DNA from: Augochlora pura
Taxonomy: Eukaryota; Arthropoda; Insecta; Hymenoptera; Halictidae
DNA: 64,000 nucleotides
Assembly: GCF_028453695.1 (NCBI RefSeq)
Contig: NC_135777.1
Span: forward strand, 15,799,714-15,863,713
Direction of reading: 5' to 3'
The position numbers and the translations under genes are program-made. Shown here piece by piece: positions 60,153-64,000 of the stretch. The notes beneath the pieces were generated by a model that saw nothing but the letters and a program-made list of their open reading frames with translations, had not been told where the DNA came from and did no database searches. How positions within the stretch are numbered: the first letter of the stretch is position 1; each line of letters opens with the position of its first letter.

Positions 60153-62873
60153 TCGAGACGCGTGCTAGCTGGGACGCGGGCGCGGTCGCGTGTGTAATTT
60201 GGCGACGACAAGTTATCGATAGCCCTTCAAGCGACACCGCTTAAGCTCCGAGCGAGGCTCATTGTGCCCCTGTGACGGGTTGCGGACAAACAGGGTATAT
60301 TTCAAAGGCGGCCGCGGTGCCGACCTCGAGGGGACTCTGACTCTCGACGAGGGGTTTTCTGTCACACGCACTGATCCACGCTTGTCTATGGATCGACCCG
60401 ATTAATTGATATTCGGCGGTTATTGCCAAACGACGATGGAACGCCGCGAACAGGTGCGAGACGAGCAAGACACCGCGAGCACCGCCGCGGATCTGCCTGG
60501 ACACCGCGAGCACCTGACAAGGGAACCCACGCCGATTGGTACACGTGCCGATTTTTATGAAACTTTGCACAAGTGATTGAATACGCTATGTAAAAACGAC
60601 ACCCGCAATTTGCAAATAAAATATAAACTAGTTGGTGATTCGTCAGTTTTGTTGCCTGCGAAATATTTTTAGGCAATATTGTCCAAACGCTGGAGAAGGC
60701 AGGGTAATGGAACCGGTTGATGGGGGATCACCAATTGCTGTGCCTTGGGCTTGTTTTCGGGCACATTAACTTGATATTTATCGTATAGGACACAGTAATA
60801 TTTTTTCTTCTGTTCAATTTTAAATTAAATGCATGTAATTCTTAATAGACACGCACGTCCAAATGAAAATCCTATTAATTACTGCGTGATCGTGACACGA
60901 GAATTTCGTTGGATAATGTCCTGATTTCAGTTTCTTAATTTGATGAAATCTTCCTCGATGCGTCGAGGGTCTTCCTCAAACTCGCAAGTCTACAAATTAT
61001 GGGCACGCCGAAGCCTACCGTGGAACTTCTTTAATTAATTGATTGATGGCGGTAAAACGTTGTGGAAGAAGTTAATGACTTTCGATCTATTTTAAATGGA
61101 AAATTATGCGAATATTTCGGGGGGATGAGGGGGAGAGGTAATTTGTAATAACCACTTCAGGAAATAAATAAAAATAGAAGTGTCAAATAAATCTAAGCGT
61201 CGACGATTTATTTGATCGTTATCAATCGTTTAAGAGTCCTTTTGTAGCCGTGGCAAGTGTGCATAATCCATCGAATTTGTATTAGAGCAGTGGCGCTATT
61301 TTCGATTCAAGTGTTGCTTTTGTTTAACATATTTCATTGAACACGTTCGAATTGCAACGTAATTATTTGTTCTCGCGATAACAATGGTTCTTGATTTAAT
61401 TGAGAGCTACCAAAAATAGATTTGGAACAATGCATTTCTACATCGTAGATAAAATTAGCGAAAAAAAAGGACAATAGAGAATTGTTGAACAGAAGTAAAT
61501 GAAGAAGATGTCTCTACAGTAATTATGTACAACTGTGAAACTGTTTCTGCCCAGAATTATTCAGTTAACTCTTCGCGGTTCAAAGGGTTTCCGGTCTTCC
61601 ATTCCGAAAGCGTCACTATCATTTATTAATTCGCCTACGTTTGGATATATCTTTTCACGACTTTGTGTATAGCATGTGAGAATCATTAAAGTTATGCTTT
61701 TACAGAAAATCAAGTTAGTCTAGTGTTACTAGACATTTATTTTACTTTTTTGTCTTTTTTATTTTATTTATTTTAAACCCTTATTTATTTGGCGACAACT
61801 CCGAGTTCGTCATTTCAACATTAATAATTTTTATTTCGTGAAATCTGCATCGATAGTCTTATATCCGATTCTATGTAAATAAAATACTTATTTCGAATAA
61901 GGCGACTGTCACGCGTTCCTCGGGGTGAGAATGGAACTGGCGGAAGGAAAGTATAGCGTGCGAGGCGCAGAAATTCGAGGCAAGACGATAGTATTGGCGG
62001 GGATAAGGTATGCAAGGCTGTAAACAAGATTGCAGTAGTAATTAATTTATCGTTAGATGAGCCGCTGTATTCGCGATCGAACACCGTCTACGGAGAGCCA
62101 AGACTTACTAATACCTGACAGACAGAGCCAGATCGACGAAGCAATCTTCCTGCGAAAAGAAAATGGAGGATATTAAAAAACTGCTGAAGTAGTCCTTCAA
62201 ATATCCCAAATTTTAATACGAGATCATTCTATAGAAACAAATATAGTAGAATTGAAATATACATAAGGTTTATGAAAGTGGTGCGTATAATTTAGTCAAC
62301 CATTTCCCTCGGAAGAATCTCTTGTAACTGGAAGAAACAGTTTGTAGAATTTGTAAAATATGAAGTCAGTTATTTTGATCAGGATAGATTTTATTTCCGC
62401 AGGAAATGATCAGATCGATAATAATGACGAGAAGTCTCAATAGATTTAGTCGCTTGTAATGCTTGGTAAATTTAGCATTAAAATTCACGAGTACATTATT
62501 TAAAAAAAAGAAGATCGCTCCTAGGAAATCTTGTAACGAATCCTTGCAACCTTCCGTGAATCAGGGATTTGGAAAGGGTTACGCAAACCGTACAGGCTAG
62601 TAAAAAAGTAAACGATGAAATCTGAGAATCGTAATATTAACTGACAATAAAACCACAAGACGGCCGTGAAAAAGAGTATAAGGAAAGCCAGAATCATTCC
62701 ACAAAGAAACAATCGCTCTGGTAATCAATCCCTAAAGCTATTAGTCACTTGCACGTGGAATTACCCTATTTTTCACTTCTATTATTTTCTATCATATTTG
62801 AAGAGGGCTCACAATTATTTCAAATAGTAAAAAACAATACTGTTTTTTATAAGTAACAACTGAAAATTACACT

Positions 62874-63323
62874 TGTAGCGCGACGTTAGTTCTAAGAATT
62901 TTCGTATATAGAATAGCTAGACGCGTGACGAGTTCGGGCCGCCGGCGACGCTCGGTGACCGTACGCGCGGCGTACCAGGTACCGAAAGCAATAAAAGTAC
63001 TAGACTCTTTGCTTATTGGTCGAGGGCTAGCTTTTCAAAATGGTATAAAAGGGGTAAACTCAGCCAGAAAAGTTGTGCAAAAAGCAGTGTACAGGAGCAG
63101 ATACCGACAAGGTTGGACTCCCTGACCACGTTTTTTTAAGAAATCTGAATCTTGGCAGATAGGCGTTCCGACTTGACCCAAGTGACGATACGCGCCGCGA
63201 CCGAGATGATCCGGTCAGTTTCCCCGTGCGAGCCCGGTTCTTTGTAAAAGCCTCTCACCAATGCACCAGCGAGCACGTGTAATATTCATTTGTTTGTTAA
63301 ATAAAGTATATCGTTTCGTTACA
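62874..63323 (+). mobile_element. Solo LTR, gypsy-like
   Basis: A 450-bp element starting TGTAGCG and ending CGTTACA (6 of 7 inverted match), bounded by CACT on both sides (62870-62873 and 63324-63327). Inside are TATAAAAG at 63044 and AATAAA at 63300, in the order expected of an LTR read on the plus strand. There is no adjacent internal region or second LTR, so it is a solo copy. TG...CA ends, a 4-bp duplication and LTR signals together point to a gypsy-type retrotransposon. Confidence 0.7.
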
Positions 63324-64000
63324 CACTTAAATTGTCATAGTAGAGAATATCGAGTAAAAGATTAATATTATCTGTATAATAATAAGCCTCGATTTAACCG
63401 TATTAAACAATAAAGCAATTCCCTTTGCCTTTCAGGGTAAATGACCTTTAAAAGCCATAAATGAATGAAAAGCGAATTGAATATTTCGCCCAAGGGCTAC
63501 TTTGACACCCTTTTGTCCTCTTTTCCAATTTCGTACAAAAGTGAGAGTACCGATCAAAACTCGTTACAAAACTTTTTTCACCCTTGTGAAATTTGCCAAG
63601 AATGATTTACGAACTAATGGCCACAGTCGTGTACGGTTATTCCATCGGGTATATTATTATTGAACAATATTCGTATGCGCGGTTTAATTTGTTCGTTTCA
63701 TTGTATCGAAAATATTGTTTGGACTGGGCGACTAACAAGCGATTTTTCCATTTATGTTTCCCGCTTTTTGTTTCTAATTTACTACGTGCGTGCAATTTAT
63801 CACTTACTATTCACACGGTCCGCTATTGTTGCACGAGTTTAATCAATAATTTGGTTATTCGATACGAAAATTGTTCATTCTTTATAGGTGATACCGAGGA
63901 GACTCTGAATTCTTTTCTAATACATTGAATTTTTATAACCTCCGTATGGTTCTGCGATTCTGTGTAAAATATATGTTCGTGTGCTTACATTATGCCAACA

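Larger units (their letters stand above)
59452..64000. other. Upstream region of DAT
   Basis: The DAT 5' UTR exon(s) and promoter should lie here. The 59650-60600 part is GC- and CpG-rich and includes a long G run; the rest is mixed. A solo LTR lies at 62874-63323. Open frames at 59977-60676 (minus) and 63593-63928 (plus) show no recognisable protein. Confidence 0.55.

Noticed and set aside
59977..60676. Minus-strand frames of 86-103 codons upstream of DAT
   Set aside because: GC-rich, Pro/Arg-biased translations with no domain, probably promoter or 5' UTR sequence.
1..64000. tRNA, rRNA, CRISPR or prokaryotic operon structure
   Set aside because: No cloverleaf, rRNA core or repeat-spacer array was seen, and the genes are clearly eukaryotic with spliceosomal introns.

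Overview
The window is nuclear DNA from an insect, most likely a hymenopteran (bee, ant or wasp). Evidence: ten protein-coding genes, nine complete and one cut by the window edge, all split by short GT-AG introns; proteins that read as clear insect orthologues (dock, DAT, an AGFG/drongo-type ArfGAP); very AT-rich intergenic DNA beside CpG-rich blocks; and scattered decayed DNA transposons and LTR fragments. Species is not determined. No bacterial operons, rRNA, tRNA or CRISPR array were seen. Exon boundaries were set by hand from splice sites, reading phase and family resemblance. Every multi-exon model given as complete sums to a whole number of codons.

Layout, left to right: CWC25 3' part (118-1314, +); PHKB (1611-7050, -, 19 coding exons); AGFG1/drongo (8353-10908, +, 6 exons); dock/NCK (12022-16630, -, 3 coding exons and a possible alternative first exon at 14571-14589); an unrecognised 501-residue coiled-coil protein (19206-20863, +); RNF25 (23848-25955, -); PRKRIP1 (27803-28807, +); HEATR6 (29007-33556, -, 12 exons); ANKMY2 (35449-37366, -); and the dopamine transporter DAT (42030-59440, -, 11 coding exons with a 9 kb first intron). 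The last 4.5 kb (59452-64000) is upstream sequence of DAT. Up to PRKRIP1/HEATR6 the strands mostly alternate, giving tail-to-tail pairs (CWC25/PHKB, AGFG1/dock, coiled-coil/RNF25, PRKRIP1/HEATR6) and head-to-head pairs with shared upstream regions (PHKB/AGFG1, dock/coiled-coil, RNF25/PRKRIP1).

The genes form no single pathway. CWC25 and PRKRIP1 are both catalytic-stage spliceosome factors; PHKB is a glycogen-control kinase subunit; AGFG1 and dock act in trafficking and tyrosine-kinase signalling; RNF25 is an E3 ubiquitin ligase; DAT clears synaptic dopamine. Base composition changes near 41.6 kb: AT-rich on the left, markedly richer in GC and CpG on the right.

The less ordinary material is mobile or repetitive. 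It includes a MITE in a HEATR6 intron, a degraded transposon with a transposase C-terminal relic, a tiny pogo-like MITE, a TTAA-flanked element carrying three 45-bp units each with a 17-bp palindrome, a 91-nt hairpin, a decayed coding relic inside DAT intron 1, and a 450-bp solo LTR with matching CACT duplications. I found no convincing new biological system. The best leads are the palindrome array, the hairpin next to it, and the twin 19-nt first exons of dock.
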